Below, piece after piece: positions 14,891-22,914 of a stretch of DNA of 23,153 bases. Source of the stretch: Thermohalobaculum sp964576075 (GTDB taxonomy: Bacteria > Pseudomonadota > Alphaproteobacteria > Rhodobacterales > Rhodobacteraceae); contig CAZNTX010000064.1 of assembly GCA_964576075.1 (NCBI GenBank), positions 1 to 23,153 on the forward strand, written 5' to 3'. The translations under genes were made by a program, and so were the position numbers. Numbering within the stretch: the stretch's first letter is position 1; each line of letters begins with the position of its first letter. The notes beneath the pieces were generated by a model. It saw nothing but the letters and a program-made list of their open reading frames with translations, was not told the origin of the DNA and did no database searches.

Positions 14891-14911
14891 TTTCCCGAGC
14901 GGAGGAGTCAA
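14883..14911 (-). promoter_or_regulatory. Promoter of the isc-suf operon
   Basis: On the minus strand TTGACT (14911-14906) is followed after exactly 17 bases by TAGAAC (14888-14883). This is the best sigma-70-type promoter in the window, and it lies about 110 bases upstream of the iscR ATG. The -10 element falls inside the Irr-like box, so regulator binding there should block polymerase. Confidence 0.65.
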
Positions 14912-14949
14912 GCTTGGGGGCCTCAACCCGACCGGAGGCGCGCTGCAGG

Positions 14950-15600
14950 ATGCCAGAGGTGATCTTTCCAGGGCCCGACGGCCGGCTCGAAGGGCGCTAC
15001 CACCCCGCCGCGGACAAGGACGCGCCCATCGCGCTGATCCTGCACCCGCATCCGCAATACGGCGGGAACATGAACAACCGCGTGACCTATGCGCTGCATT
15101 ACGCTTTCCGCGAGATCGGGTTCACCGCGCTGCGCTTCAATTTCCGCGGGGTCGGGCGCAGCCAGGGGAGTTTCGACCAGGGGCAGGGGGAGCTCTCCGA
15201 CGCCGCCTCGGCGCTCGATTATCTGCAGCTGCACAACCCCAACGCGCGGGGCTGCTGGGTGGCGGGCTTTTCCTTCGGTGCCTGGATCGGGATGCAGCTC
15301 TTGATGCGCCGGCCGGAAATCTCGGGGTTCGTCTCGGTCGCCCCGCCGGCCAACATGTACGACTTTTCCTTCCTCGCGCCGTGCCCCTCCTCGGGACTGA
15401 TCCTGAACGGCGACGCCGACCGGATCGTGCCGACGGCCGATGTCGAGGGGCTGGTGGCGAAGCTGCAGGCGCAGAAGGGGATCGAGATCACCCACGAGGT
15501 GGTGGCAGAGGCCAACCACTTCTTCGAGCGCGGGCTCGACGAGATGGTGGAGATCGTCAAGCGCTATGTGGCGGGGCGGCTGCGCGACGGCGGGCGGTAA
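14950..15600 (+). CDS. Alpha/beta hydrolase (COG2945-like), divergent from iscR
   Basis: A 216-residue cytosolic hydrolase without signal peptide. HPHPQYGGNMNNRV (32-45) and RFNFRGVGRSQG (62-73) are the recognisable family blocks. The nucleophile is Ser108 in GFSFG, the acid probably Asp157 in NGDADRIVP, and the base His190 in EANHFF, giving a complete Ser-Asp-His triad. The natural substrate of this family is not known; esterase activity is expected. The ATG at 14950 with GGAGG at 14934-14938 (or the closer CAGG) gives the standard MPEVIFPG start; a TTG at 14914 is rejected. It is transcribed away from iscR across a shared regulatory region and is followed by a very strong hairpin. Confidence 0.85.
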   Translation: MPEVIFPGPDGRLEGRYHPAADKDAPIALILHPHPQYGGNMNNRVTYALHYAFREIGFTALRFNFRGVGRSQGSFDQGQGELSDAASALDYLQLHNPNARGCWVAGFSFGAWIGMQLLMRRPEISGFVSVAPPANMYDFSFLAPCPSSGLILNGDADRIVPTADVEGLVAKLQAQKGIEITHEVVAEANHFFERGLDEMVEIVKRYVAGRLRDGGR

Positions 15601-15619
15601 GGCGCTTGGGGAGGACCGG

Positions 15620-15674
15620 GCGCCGCCCCCCGCCTCCCTCCGCCCACCCACCCCCGGGAGGCGGGGGGCGGCGC
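15620..15674 (+). terminator. Very strong 19-bp perfect hairpin after the hydrolase gene
   Basis: Bases 15620-15638 and 15656-15674 are exact reverse complements (19 bp, almost all G and C) around a 17-base pyrimidine-rich loop. It begins 20 bases after the hydrolase stop. No T tract follows, so it may terminate without one or simply protect the transcript 3' end. A 12-bp palindrome, CTCCCCGGGGAG, follows at 15694-15705. Confidence 0.6.
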
Positions 15675-15792
15675 AGAGGGCCGGCCGGGTGCGCTCCCCG
15701 GGGAGTGATCGCGCGTGACGGCTCCGGCGCTCGCCGGCGGGCGGGGGAGGCGCTACGCTTCCCCCGGACAGACGCGGCATCGGGAGGAGCGC

Positions 15793-16260
15793 ATGGGCGC
15801 AGGCAGGATCACGCGGCGGGGGCTCTTCGGTCTCGCGCTGGCAGCCGGGGCGCTCGCCGGACCGGCGGTGCGGGCGGGCGAGCGGGTCTATGCAGGCTTC
15901 CCCTCGGGGCTCGCCGCGGACGGCTACGACGTCGTGGCCTATTTCCGCGAGGGGCGGGCGGCGAAGGGGTCGGAGGCCTTCGCCCTCGAGCATGCCGGGG
16001 CGACCTGGCGCTTCGCGAGCGCTGAGACCAGGGACGCCTTCGCGGCGGACCCCGCGGCCTACATGCCGCAATTCGGGGGCCATTGCGCCTGGGCGGTCTC
16101 GCGGGGCTACACGGCGAAGGGCGATCCGGAGGCGTGGCGGATCGTCGGCGGCAAGCTCTACCTCAACTACAACAAGGCGATCCGCGCCCGTTGGGAGCGC
16201 GATGCGGCCGGCAACATCGCGCGCGGGGAGGCGGCCTGGCCGCGGCTCGCCGCCGAGTGA
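15793..16260 (+). CDS. Tat-exported YHS domain protein
   Basis: A 155-residue protein with a twin-arginine signal (ITRRGLFGLALAAGALAG, Arg8-Arg9) and a likely cut after VRA at 26-28. The mature part is a single YHS domain: GYDVVAYFREG at 44-54, KGSEAFALEHAGATWRF near 58-74, and the conserved QFGGHCAWAVSRGYTAKGDP at 93-112 with Cys98. NCBI models name such proteins 'YHS domain-containing (seleno)protein'; here the position is an ordinary Cys. YHS domains are linked to metal binding, and Tat export suggests folding or cofactor loading before transport. The ATG follows GGGAGGAG (15782-15789). It stands alone between two hairpins. The exact role is unknown. Confidence 0.83.
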   Translation: MGAGRITRRGLFGLALAAGALAGPAVRAGERVYAGFPSGLAADGYDVVAYFREGRAAKGSEAFALEHAGATWRFASAETRDAFAADPAAYMPQFGGHCAWAVSRGYTAKGDPEAWRIVGGKLYLNYNKAIRARWERDAAGNIARGEAAWPRLAAE

Positions 16261-16268
16261 GCGCGGCC

Positions 16269-16284
16269 GGGCGGCGCACCGCCC
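16269..16284 (+). terminator. Short hairpin after the YHS gene
   Basis: GGGCGG / CCGCCC with a 4-base loop (6-bp perfect stem) starts 9 bases after the YHS stop. It is a modest candidate terminator in a GC-rich convergent spacer without a T tract. Confidence 0.35.
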
Positions 16285-16322
16285 CCCGGGCAACGGTTTC
16301 TCGGGGCGCGGGGGGGCTTCCG

Positions 16323-16347
16323 CCGCGGGACGGTCCGGGGCCCGCGG
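16323..16347 (-). terminator. Inverted repeat after anmK
   Basis: CCGCGGG (16323-16329) and CCCGCGG (16341-16347) form a perfect 7-bp stem with an 11-base loop, 18 bases beyond the anmK stop on the minus strand. Candidate terminator for anmK, without a T run. Confidence 0.35.
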
Positions 16348-16364
16348 GCGGGTCGGCTGGGGCT

Positions 16365-17510
16365 TCAGGGCCGGGCGAGGCGGCCGCCGGAGACCGGGCG
16401 GGGGCAGCCGGTTGTCCCCGGCGCCGAGGTCGGCAGGCCGCGCAGCACCCTGACCGCGAGATGGGCGAAGGCCTGCGCCTCGAGCATGTCGCCGTCGAGC
16501 CCGACCGCCTCGACCGGCGCGACCGGGGCCGCGAGGCGCTCGGCGAGGGCCGCCATCAGCGCCGGGTTGCGCCGGCCTCCGCCGCAGACGAGCCAGCGCG
16601 CGGGCGGGCGGGGCAGGTGCTCGGCCGCGGCGGCGGCGCAATCTGCGGTGAGGGCGGTGAGGACCGCCGCGCCGTCCTCCGCCGAGAGCCCGTCGAGCCG
16701 CGCGAGGATCTCGGCGAAGGCGTTGCGGTCGAGCGACTTCGGCGGCGGGCGTCGCAGATGGTCGGCGAGGCGGTTGCTGCGGAGCTCTGCCGCCCTCGGG
16801 TTCCCGGCGGCGGCGAGGCGGCCGTCGAGATCGGCGGGGAGGCCCGCGCGCGCCCGCGCCCAGTCGTCGAGGAGGGCGTTGCCGGGGCCGGTGTCGAAGG
16901 CCAGGAGCGCGCCCGGGGCCTCCGGGGCCGGGGCGGCGGGGTCGACCCAGGTGACGTTCGCCACCCCGCCGATATTGAGAAAGGCGACCGGTTCGGCGAG
17001 GCCGAGGCGCTTGGCGAGCGCGAAGTGGAAAAAGGGGGCGAGGGGCGCGCCCTCGCCCCCGGCCGCGACATCGGCCGTGCGGAAGTCCCACACAACCGGG
17101 CGGTTGAGCGCGCGGGCGAGGGCCGCGCCGCGGCCGATCTGCCAGGTGCGGCGCTCCTCCGGCGCGTGCAGGAGCGTCTGCCCCGGGAAGGCGACGAGGT
17201 CGGGCTGCACCTCGGCGGCGGCCAGGAGATCGACCGCGGCGCGGGCATGGAGGCGCACCACCTCCGCCTCGGCGGCCTCGCGGGCGGCGCGATCCTCCTC
17301 GGAGCCCGGCGAGAGATAGCGCGCGGGCTCCGCGGCGAGGCGCAGGAGGGCCGGGCAGGCGGCCGGCTCGGCCGGAGAGAAGGCCGAGGGCCCCTCCGCC
17401 GCGATCTCCTCCCCGTCGGTCAGCAGGAGCGCCGCATCGACCCCGTCCATCGAGGTGCCCGACATCAGCCCGAGCGCCCAGACCGGCCGTCCCGGCCCCG
17501 CATCCGCCAT
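16365..17510 (-). CDS. anmK: Anhydro-N-acetylmuramic acid kinase
   Basis: A 381-residue kinase (E. coli AnmK has 369). It converts 1,6-anhydro-N-acetylmuramic acid released during wall turnover to MurNAc-6-phosphate in the cytosol, a peptidoglycan-recycling step. Signature blocks are GLMSGTSMDGVDAAL (14-28), FPGQTLLHAP (108-117), DFRTADVAAGGEGAPLAP (142-159) with probable catalytic Asp147, NIGGVANVTW (179-188), AFDTGPGNALLDDW, and VCGGGRRNPALM near the end. The ATG at 17510 is 54 bases from the divergent tyrS start; an N-terminal extension in the open frame would overlap tyrS and is rejected. Adjacency of anmK and tyrS is, to my knowledge, common in proteobacteria. The extra C-terminal residues (Pro/Gly/Arg-rich) appear nonessential. 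Confidence 0.94.
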   Translation of the reverse strand: MADAGPGRPVWALGLMSGTSMDGVDAALLLTDGEEIAAEGPSAFSPAEPAACPALLRLAAEPARYLSPGSEEDRAAREAAEAEVVRLHARAAVDLLAAAEVQPDLVAFPGQTLLHAPEERRTWQIGRGAALARALNRPVVWDFRTADVAAGGEGAPLAPFFHFALAKRLGLAEPVAFLNIGGVANVTWVDPAAPAPEAPGALLAFDTGPGNALLDDWARARAGLPADLDGRLAAAGNPRAAELRSNRLADHLRRPPPKSLDRNAFAEILARLDGLSAEDGAAVLTALTADCAAAAAEHLPRPPARWLVCGGGRRNPALMAALAERLAAPVAPVEAVGLDGDMLEAQAFAHLAVRVLRGLPTSAPGTTGCPRPVSGGRLARP

Positions 17511-17564
17511 CTTCCATCTCCCGGTGAACCGCAGTATCGGAGCGCCAAGATAGGAGGGCGCGCG

Positions 17565-18818
17565 ATGACCTACCAGCCGAAGTCCGAGTTTCTGACGGTG
17601 ATGGCCGAGCGGGGCTTCATGGCCGACTGCACCGATCTCGAGGGGCTCGACACCGCGCTCCTCGAGGGCCCGGTGACCGCCTATATCGGCTTCGACGCGA
17701 CCGCCGCCTCGCTCCATGTGGGCTCGCTCGTGCAGATCATGATGCTGCGCTGGCTCGAGAAGACCGGCCACCGCCCGATCGTGCTGATGGGGGGCGGGAC
17801 CTCGAAGATCGGCGACCCGTCCTTCCGCGACGAGGCCCGCTCCCTGCTCACCGAGGACCAGATCGCCGCCAACATGGCCGGCATCCGGCGGGTGTTCGCC
17901 AAGTATCTGAGCTTCGCCGAGGCCGGCGGGCCCGCTGTCATGCTCGACAATGCCGAGTGGCTCGACGAACTCGGCTATATCCCTTTCCTGCGCGACTACG
18001 GCCGGCATTTCTCCATCAACCGGATGCTGAGCTTCGAGAGCGTGAAGCTGCGGCTCGACCGGGAGCAGTCGCTGTCCTTCCTAGAGTTCAACTACATGCT
18101 GCTGCAGGCCTACGACTTCCTCGAGCTCTACCGGCGCGAGGGCTGTCGGCTGCAGATGGGCGGGTCGGACCAGTGGGGGAACATCGTCAACGGCATCGAC
18201 CTGACCCGCCGCGTCGCCGGCGCCGAGGTCTGGGGGCTCACCTCGCCGCTCCTGACGACCGCCGACGGGCGCAAGATGGGCAAGACGGCGCAGGGCGCGG
18301 TCTGGCTCAACGCGGAGATGCTCTCGCCCTACGACTTCTGGCAGTATTGGCGGAACGTGGCGGACGCCGATGTCGGGCGGTTCCTGCGGCTCTTCACCGA
18401 GATGGAGCTGGCCGAGATCGCCCGGCTCGAGGCGCTCGAGGGCGCGGAGGTCAACGCCGCGAAGATCGCGCTCGCCAATGCCGTCACCACCCTCGCGCAC
18501 GGGGCGGAGGCCGCGGCGCAGGCCGAGGCCACGGCGCGCGAGACCTTCGAGGCGGGCGGCGCGGGGGCCGAGCTCCCGACCGTCGCCCTCGGCCCGGAGG
18601 ATTTCGGCGAGGCCGGCATCTCGGTCGTCCAGCTCTTCGTGAAGGCCGGGCTCGCGGCCTCCGGCAAGGAGGCAAAGCGGTTGATCAAGGAGGGCGGCGC
18701 GCGTCTCGACGACGAGGCGGTGAGCGACCAGACGCTGACCCTCCCGCCCGAACGCTTCGCCGAGCCCGTCAAGCTCTCCGCCGGCAAGAAGCGCCACGCC
18801 ATCGCCAAGCGCGCCTAA
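17565..18818 (+). CDS. tyrS: Tyrosyl-tRNA synthetase
   Basis: A 417-residue class I aminoacyl-tRNA synthetase that charges tRNA-Tyr. The HIGH-like motif is HVGS at 51-54 after YIGFDATAASL. GGSDQWGNIVNGIDL is the tyrosine-site block, and the KMSKS-like KMGKT lies at 237-241. The C-terminal part contains an S4 RNA-binding domain (GLAASGKEAKRLIKEGGARL through the Lys/Arg-rich end), in the arrangement of E. coli TyrS. The ATG at 17565 has TAGGAGGG upstream. It is divergent from anmK and convergent with tesA. No tRNA-like leader or T-box is visible in the 54-base upstream spacer, as expected for a proteobacterium. Confidence 0.97.
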   Translation: MTYQPKSEFLTVMAERGFMADCTDLEGLDTALLEGPVTAYIGFDATAASLHVGSLVQIMMLRWLEKTGHRPIVLMGGGTSKIGDPSFRDEARSLLTEDQIAANMAGIRRVFAKYLSFAEAGGPAVMLDNAEWLDELGYIPFLRDYGRHFSINRMLSFESVKLRLDREQSLSFLEFNYMLLQAYDFLELYRREGCRLQMGGSDQWGNIVNGIDLTRRVAGAEVWGLTSPLLTTADGRKMGKTAQGAVWLNAEMLSPYDFWQYWRNVADADVGRFLRLFTEMELAEIARLEALEGAEVNAAKIALANAVTTLAHGAEAAAQAEATARETFEAGGAGAELPTVALGPEDFGEAGISVVQLFVKAGLAASGKEAKRLIKEGGARLDDEAVSDQTLTLPPERFAEPVKLSAGKKRHAIAKRA

Positions 18819-18897
18819 GGGGCCGGGCCGCTTGCGCCCCCGCTCTCGGGCTTGGCCAGATGCGAGCGCCGGCGCGGTCCCGCGCCTGGGGGGAAGC

Positions 18898-18927
18898 GCC
18901 GCCGGTCCCGCGGGCGCGGGCGGCGGC
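18898..18927. terminator. Hairpin between convergent tyrS and tesA
   Basis: GCCGCCG / CGGCGGC (7 bp), a 2-base bulge, then CCCGC / GCGGG (5 bp) around a 4-base loop make a 12-bp GC hairpin, 80 bases after the tyrS stop and 39 bases beyond the tesA end. It could end transcription in both directions. Confidence 0.45.
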
Positions 18928-18946
18928 CGGGGTGGGTGGGGCGCGG

Positions 18947-18965
18947 GGCCGCGCCGGCGCGGGCC
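18947..18965 (-). terminator. GC palindrome directly after tesA
   Basis: A 14-base palindrome, CCGCGCCGGCGCGG (18949-18962), flanked by GGCC on both sides, abuts the tesA stop on the minus strand. It would fold into a short stem at the message 3' end. Confidence 0.35.
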
Positions 18966-19607
18966 TCAGGCGCTTCGGGCCCGCTCCAGGAGCTCCATCA
19001 CCAAGGGCCCGATGCGGCGGACGATCTCCGCCACGCCCTTCGCGTTCGGGTGGATCGCGTCCGGCTGCCAATAGCCCCGGTCCTCGGTCACCCCGGCGAG
19101 AAACTCCGGATAGAGCAGCGCCCCATGCGCCTCGGCGAGCTCGGGATAGATCTCGTCGAACGCCGCCTTGTAGTCCGGCCCGTAATTCCCCGGCGCCGAC
19201 ATGCCCGCGAGGAGCACCGGCAGCCCGCGCTCCCCGGCCCGCTCGAGGATCGCGTCGAGATTGGCCCGCGTCGTCGCCGGGTCGATCCCGCGCAACAGAT
19301 CGTTGCCGCCGAGGACGACGATCAGCGCATCCGCATGCTCGCCGAGCGCCCAGTCGAGCCGGGCGAGCCCGCCCGCCGTCGTGTCCCCCGAGACCCCGGC
19401 ATTGACGACCGTCGCCGCCGCGCCCTCCGCCTCCAGCCAGGCTTGGAGCTGCGGCACGAAGCCCTCCGGCGTCGCCAGGCCATAGCCGTGCACCAGGCTG
19501 TCGCCGAGGGCGACGATGCGCAGCCGCTCCTCCGCCGCGGCGCCTGCGCCGAGCCCGGCGGCGAGGGCGAGGGCGATCCCGGCCCGGCCCAGGTTGCAGC
19601 GCCGCAT
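18966..19607 (-). CDS. tesA: Periplasmic SGNH/GDSL esterase, TesA-like (arylesterase / lysophospholipase)
   Basis: A 213-residue hydrolase with a signal peptide (about residues 1-25, ending GAAAEE). All SGNH blocks are present: GDSL with nucleophile Ser37, GVSGDTTAGG (71-80), GGND with Asn102, and DAIHPN with Asp183 and His186. E. coli TesA is a periplasmic thioesterase, protease I and lysophospholipase L1 of the same type. It lies head-to-head with ybbA-ybbP, the order known from E. coli, where TesA is reported to cooperate with the YbbAP transporter on hydrophobic substrates. The ATG at 19607 is chosen because it begins the signal peptide; earlier frame starts would overlap ybbA. The Shine-Dalgarno match is weak. 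Confidence 0.9.
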   Translation of the reverse strand: MRRCNLGRAGIALALAAGLGAGAAAEERLRIVALGDSLVHGYGLATPEGFVPQLQAWLEAEGAAATVVNAGVSGDTTAGGLARLDWALGEHADALIVVLGGNDLLRGIDPATTRANLDAILERAGERGLPVLLAGMSAPGNYGPDYKAAFDEIYPELAEAHGALLYPEFLAGVTEDRGYWQPDAIHPNAKGVAEIVRRIGPLVMELLERARSA

Positions 19608-19650
19608 CCCTGCGCCATATGCGCGGGAGAGCCAGGCCAGGAGGACCCCC

Positions 19651-20349
19651 ATGACCGACACGATCATCGACATCGCCGATCTCGCGCTCTCGCTGCCGAG
19701 CCGGGCGGGGCGGGTCGACATCCTGCGCGGGGTCGATCTCGCGGTCGAGCGGGGGCGGTCGGTTGGCATCGTCGGGCCGAGCGGGTCTGGCAAGTCGTCT
19801 CTCCTCATGGTCCTCGGCGGGCTCGAGCGGGCGAGCGCTGGGCGCGTCGCGGTGCTCGGCCGCGAACTGACGGGGATGGGCGAGAACGCGCTCGCCCGCT
19901 TCCGCCGCGAACATATGGGCGTCGTCTTCCAGTCCTTCCACCTGATCCCGACGATGACCGCGCTCGAGAACGTCGCCGCCCCGCTCGAGCTCGCCGGCCG
20001 CGCGGACGCCTTCGAGCGGGCCGAGGCGGAGCTCGCCGCCGTCGGCCTCGGCGCGCGGGGCGACCATTATCCGGCGCAGCTCTCCGGCGGCGAGCAGCAG
20101 CGCGTGGCGCTCGCCCGCGCCGTGGCGCCGCGCCCGGAGATCCTGCTCGCCGACGAGCCGACCGGCAATCTCGACGAGACCACCGGCCGCGCCATCGCCG
20201 ATCTGCTCTTCGAGCTGCAGCACCGCGACGGGGCGACGCTCGTCATCGTCACCCATAGCCCGGAGCTCGCCGCGCGCTGCGACCGGGTGGTGGCGATGCG
20301 CGACGGCCGCCTCGACACCCCCGAAGCCCGGGTGGAGGCGGCCGAATGA
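19651..20349 (+). CDS. ybbA: ABC transporter ATPase YbbA (LolD/MacB type)
   Basis: A 232-residue ATPase of the type that powers mechanotransmission-style permeases (LolD, MacB, FtsE relatives). Walker A GPSGSGKSS is at 42-50, the Q-loop in VVFQSFHLIP at 91-100, the signature LSGGEQQR at 144-151, Walker B ILLADE with catalytic Glu169, and the switch His202 in IVTHSPELA. The ATG has AGGAGG 8 bases upstream. Its stop overlaps the permease start as ATGA, so the two are co-translated. It lies 43 bases from the divergent tesA start. Context and sequence both point to YbbA rather than LolD, since no LolC/E-type gene pair follows. Confidence 0.92.
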   Translation: MTDTIIDIADLALSLPSRAGRVDILRGVDLAVERGRSVGIVGPSGSGKSSLLMVLGGLERASAGRVAVLGRELTGMGENALARFRREHMGVVFQSFHLIPTMTALENVAAPLELAGRADAFERAEAELAAVGLGARGDHYPAQLSGGEQQRVALARAVAPRPEILLADEPTGNLDETTGRAIADLLFELQHRDGATLVIVTHSPELAARCDRVVAMRDGRLDTPEARVEAAE

Positions 20350-22895
20350 GCGCCCGCGTCCGCCTCGCCCTGACCTTCGCGCTCCGCGAGCTCCGGGGCG
20401 GGCTCAAGGGCTTCCGCATCTTCCTCGCCTGCCTCGCGCTCGGGGTGGCGGCGGTCGCGGCGGTCGGCTCCGTGCGCATGGCGATCACCGAGGGGCTCTC
20501 GGCGGAGGGCCGCGCGATCCTCGGCGGCGACGCGGAGATCACCGCCACCTACCGCGCCGCCACCGAGGCCGAGCGCGCCTGGATGGAGGCCCGCGCCGAG
20601 GCGGTCTCCGAGATCGTCGATTTCCGCTCCATGGTGGTGGCCGACGGGGCCGAGGGCGCCGAGCGCGCGCTCACCCAGGTGAAAGGCGTCGACGCCGCCT
20701 ATCCGCTCGCAGGCGCCGTGACGCTCGCCCCGGAGATGGCGCTCGGCGAGGCGCTCGCCCCGGTCTCCGGGCTCCCCGGGATCGTGATGGAGCGGGTGCT
20801 GATCGACCGGCTCGGCCTCGAGATCGGCGACACGGTGCGCCTCGGCACCGGGCGCTTCCGCCTGACCGCCGCCATCGAGCGCGAGCCGGACCGCGCCTCC
20901 GGCGGCTTCGGGCTCGGGCCCCGCAGCATGGTCTCGCGCGCCGGCCTCGAGGAGACCGGCCTCATCGCACCGGGCACGCTCTACGAAACCCGCTATCGCC
21001 TCGCGCTCCCCGAGGAGACCGATCTCGCCGCCCTCGAGGCGGAGCTCTCCGCCGCCTTCCCCGATGCCGGCCTGCGCTGGCGCGACCGGCGGGAGGCCGC
21101 GCCCGGGGTGCAGCGCTTCGTCGACCGGATCGGGGCCTTCCTCGTGCTCGTCGGGCTCGCGGCCCTCGCGGTCGGCGGGCTCGGGGTCTCGGCCGCGGTG
21201 CGCAGCTATCTCGACGAGAAGCGCGACACCATCGCCACCCTCAAGACGCTCGGCGCCGAATCGGGCGACGTCATGGCGATCTACCTCACCCAGATCGGGC
21301 TCCTGACGGCGCTCGGCATCGCCATCGGCCTCCTGATCGGCGCAGGGATCCCGGTGGCCCTCGGCCCCTGGCTCTCGGACCAGCTGCCCGTGCCCGCGCG
21401 CTTCGCCGTCTATGCCGGGCCGATGGGGGAGGCCGCGCTCTACGGCAGCCTCACCGCGCTCCTCTTCGCCCTCTGGCCGCTGTCGCGCGCCCGCGAGATC
21501 CGCCCCGCCGCGCTCTTCCGCGAGGTGGTGACGGCGGCCTCGGTCCGCCCCGCGCTCCCCTGGCTCGCGGCGACGGCGGGCGTGGCGGTCGCGCTCGGGC
21601 TCGCGGCGGTGCTCCTCTCCGGCGCTCCGCTCCTCGCGGCCTGGGTGGTCGCGGGCGTCGCCGCGGCGCTCGCCACGCTCTGGATCGCGGCGCTCGCGGT
21701 GCGCCACGGCGCGGCGGCGCTCGCCCGCTCGCGGCTCATGCGCGGCCGCCCCGGTCTGCGCCTCGCGCTGGCCGCCATCGGCGGGCCGGGGGGCGACACG
21801 GCGGGGACCGTGCTCTCCCTCGGCCTCGGGCTCACCGTGCTCGCCGCCATCGGCCAGATCGACCACAATCTCCGCGCCGTGATCGACGACGAGCTGCCCG
21901 ACCGCGCCCCGGCCTTCTTCTTCATCGACATCCAGAACGCCCAGCTTCCCGAGTTCCTCGAGATCGCGGAGGGCACCGACGGCGTCGCCGAGATCGCCAC
22001 CGCGCCGATGCTCCGCGGCGTCGTCACCAAGCTCGACGGCGTGCCGGCCGCCGAGGCCGAGATCGACCCCGAGGGCGCCTGGATCCTGCGCGGCGACCGC
22101 GGCGTGAGCTACGCCGCCCGCCCGCCAGAGGGCGCGAACCTTCTCGAGGGCGACTGGTGGGCGGAGGACCACACCGGCCAGACCCTCGTGTCCTTCTCCG
22201 CCGAGCATGCCGCCGAGCTGCGCCTCGAGATCGGCGACACGCTCTCCGTCAACGTCCTCGGCCGCGAGATCACCGCAGAGGTCGCCAATCTGCGCGAGGT
22301 CGATTTCCGCGACATGGGGATCAACTTCCTGATGATCTTCTCGCCGCAAGCCTTCGCCGGCGCGCCGCACACCCATATCGCCACCGTCTTCGCAGAGCCC
22401 GCCGCGGAGGCGGCATTGCTGCGCGGCGTGGGCGACGCGCTGCCCAACGTCACCGCGATCCGGGTGCGCGACGCGATCGACCGCGTCTCGGAGGGCCTCG
22501 GCAAAATCGCCTCCGCGGCGCGCTGGGCGGCGGCGGCGACGCTCGTCACCGGCGCCGTCGTGCTGATCGGCGCGGCCGCGGCCGGGGCCCGGCGCCGGGC
22601 CTACGAGGCGGCGATCCTCAAATGCATCGGCGCCGAGCGCGGGCGCGTGCTCGCCTCCTTCGCCGCCCGCTCGGCGCTGACCGGGGCGGCCGCCGGCGCG
22701 GTCGCGATCCTCTTCGGCTGGCTCGCCGCCCGGGGGGTGGTGACCGAGGTCTTCGAGGCCTCCTTCCGCTTCGACTGGGTCTCAGCGCTCGCCCTCGTCG
22801 CAGGCGGGGCCGCGGCCTCGCTCGTCGCCGGGCTCGTCTTCGCCGGACAGGCCCTCGGCCCGCCGCCCGCGCGCATCCTCCGCGCCCGCGCCTGA
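20346..22895 (+). CDS. ybbP: Large ABC permease YbbP (FtsX/MacB superfamily)
   Basis: An 849-residue inner-membrane protein, close to E. coli YbbP (about 800). A first membrane segment at about 22-45 (FRIFLACLALGVAAVAAVGS) is followed by a periplasmic domain to about 255, then a group of membrane segments starting with FLVLVGLAALAVGGLGVSAA and the FtsX-type cytosolic motif EKRDTIATLKTLGA (about 293-306). A second periplasmic domain and final membrane segments with a duplicate motif YEAAILKCIGAERGRVLA follow. The internally duplicated layout is characteristic of YbbP-type proteins. With YbbA and TesA it probably moves or presents hydrophobic molecules at the inner membrane for hydrolysis; the substrate is not known here. 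The start overlaps the ybbA stop. Confidence 0.92.
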   Translation: MSARVRLALTFALRELRGGLKGFRIFLACLALGVAAVAAVGSVRMAITEGLSAEGRAILGGDAEITATYRAATEAERAWMEARAEAVSEIVDFRSMVVADGAEGAERALTQVKGVDAAYPLAGAVTLAPEMALGEALAPVSGLPGIVMERVLIDRLGLEIGDTVRLGTGRFRLTAAIEREPDRASGGFGLGPRSMVSRAGLEETGLIAPGTLYETRYRLALPEETDLAALEAELSAAFPDAGLRWRDRREAAPGVQRFVDRIGAFLVLVGLAALAVGGLGVSAAVRSYLDEKRDTIATLKTLGAESGDVMAIYLTQIGLLTALGIAIGLLIGAGIPVALGPWLSDQLPVPARFAVYAGPMGEAALYGSLTALLFALWPLSRAREIRPAALFREVVTAASVRPALPWLAATAGVAVALGLAAVLLSGAPLLAAWVVAGVAAALATLWIAALAVRHGAAALARSRLMRGRPGLRLALAAIGGPGGDTAGTVLSLGLGLTVLAAIGQIDHNLRAVIDDELPDRAPAFFFIDIQNAQLPEFLEIAEGTDGVAEIATAPMLRGVVTKLDGVPAAEAEIDPEGAWILRGDRGVSYAARPPEGANLLEGDWWAEDHTGQTLVSFSAEHAAELRLEIGDTLSVNVLGREITAEVANLREVDFRDMGINFLMIFSPQAFAGAPHTHIATVFAEPAAEAALLRGVGDALPNVTAIRVRDAIDRVSEGLGKIASAARWAAAATLVTGAVVLIGAAAAGARRRAYEAAILKCIGAERGRVLASFAARSALTGAAAGAVAILFGWLAARGVVTEVFEASFRFDWVSALALVAGGAAASLVAGLVFAGQALGPPPARILRARA

Positions 22896-22914
22896 ACGCC
22901 CCCGCGCGGCGGGA

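Noticed and set aside
14923..17517. 864-codon minus-strand open frame across the hydrolase, YHS and anmK genes
   Set aside because: It spans two strong hairpins and three unrelated supported genes; the product is Arg/Pro/Gly low-complexity.
20067..22376. 769-codon minus-strand open frame opposite ybbA and ybbP
   Set aside because: It is antisense to clear ABC-transporter genes and has a biased composition.
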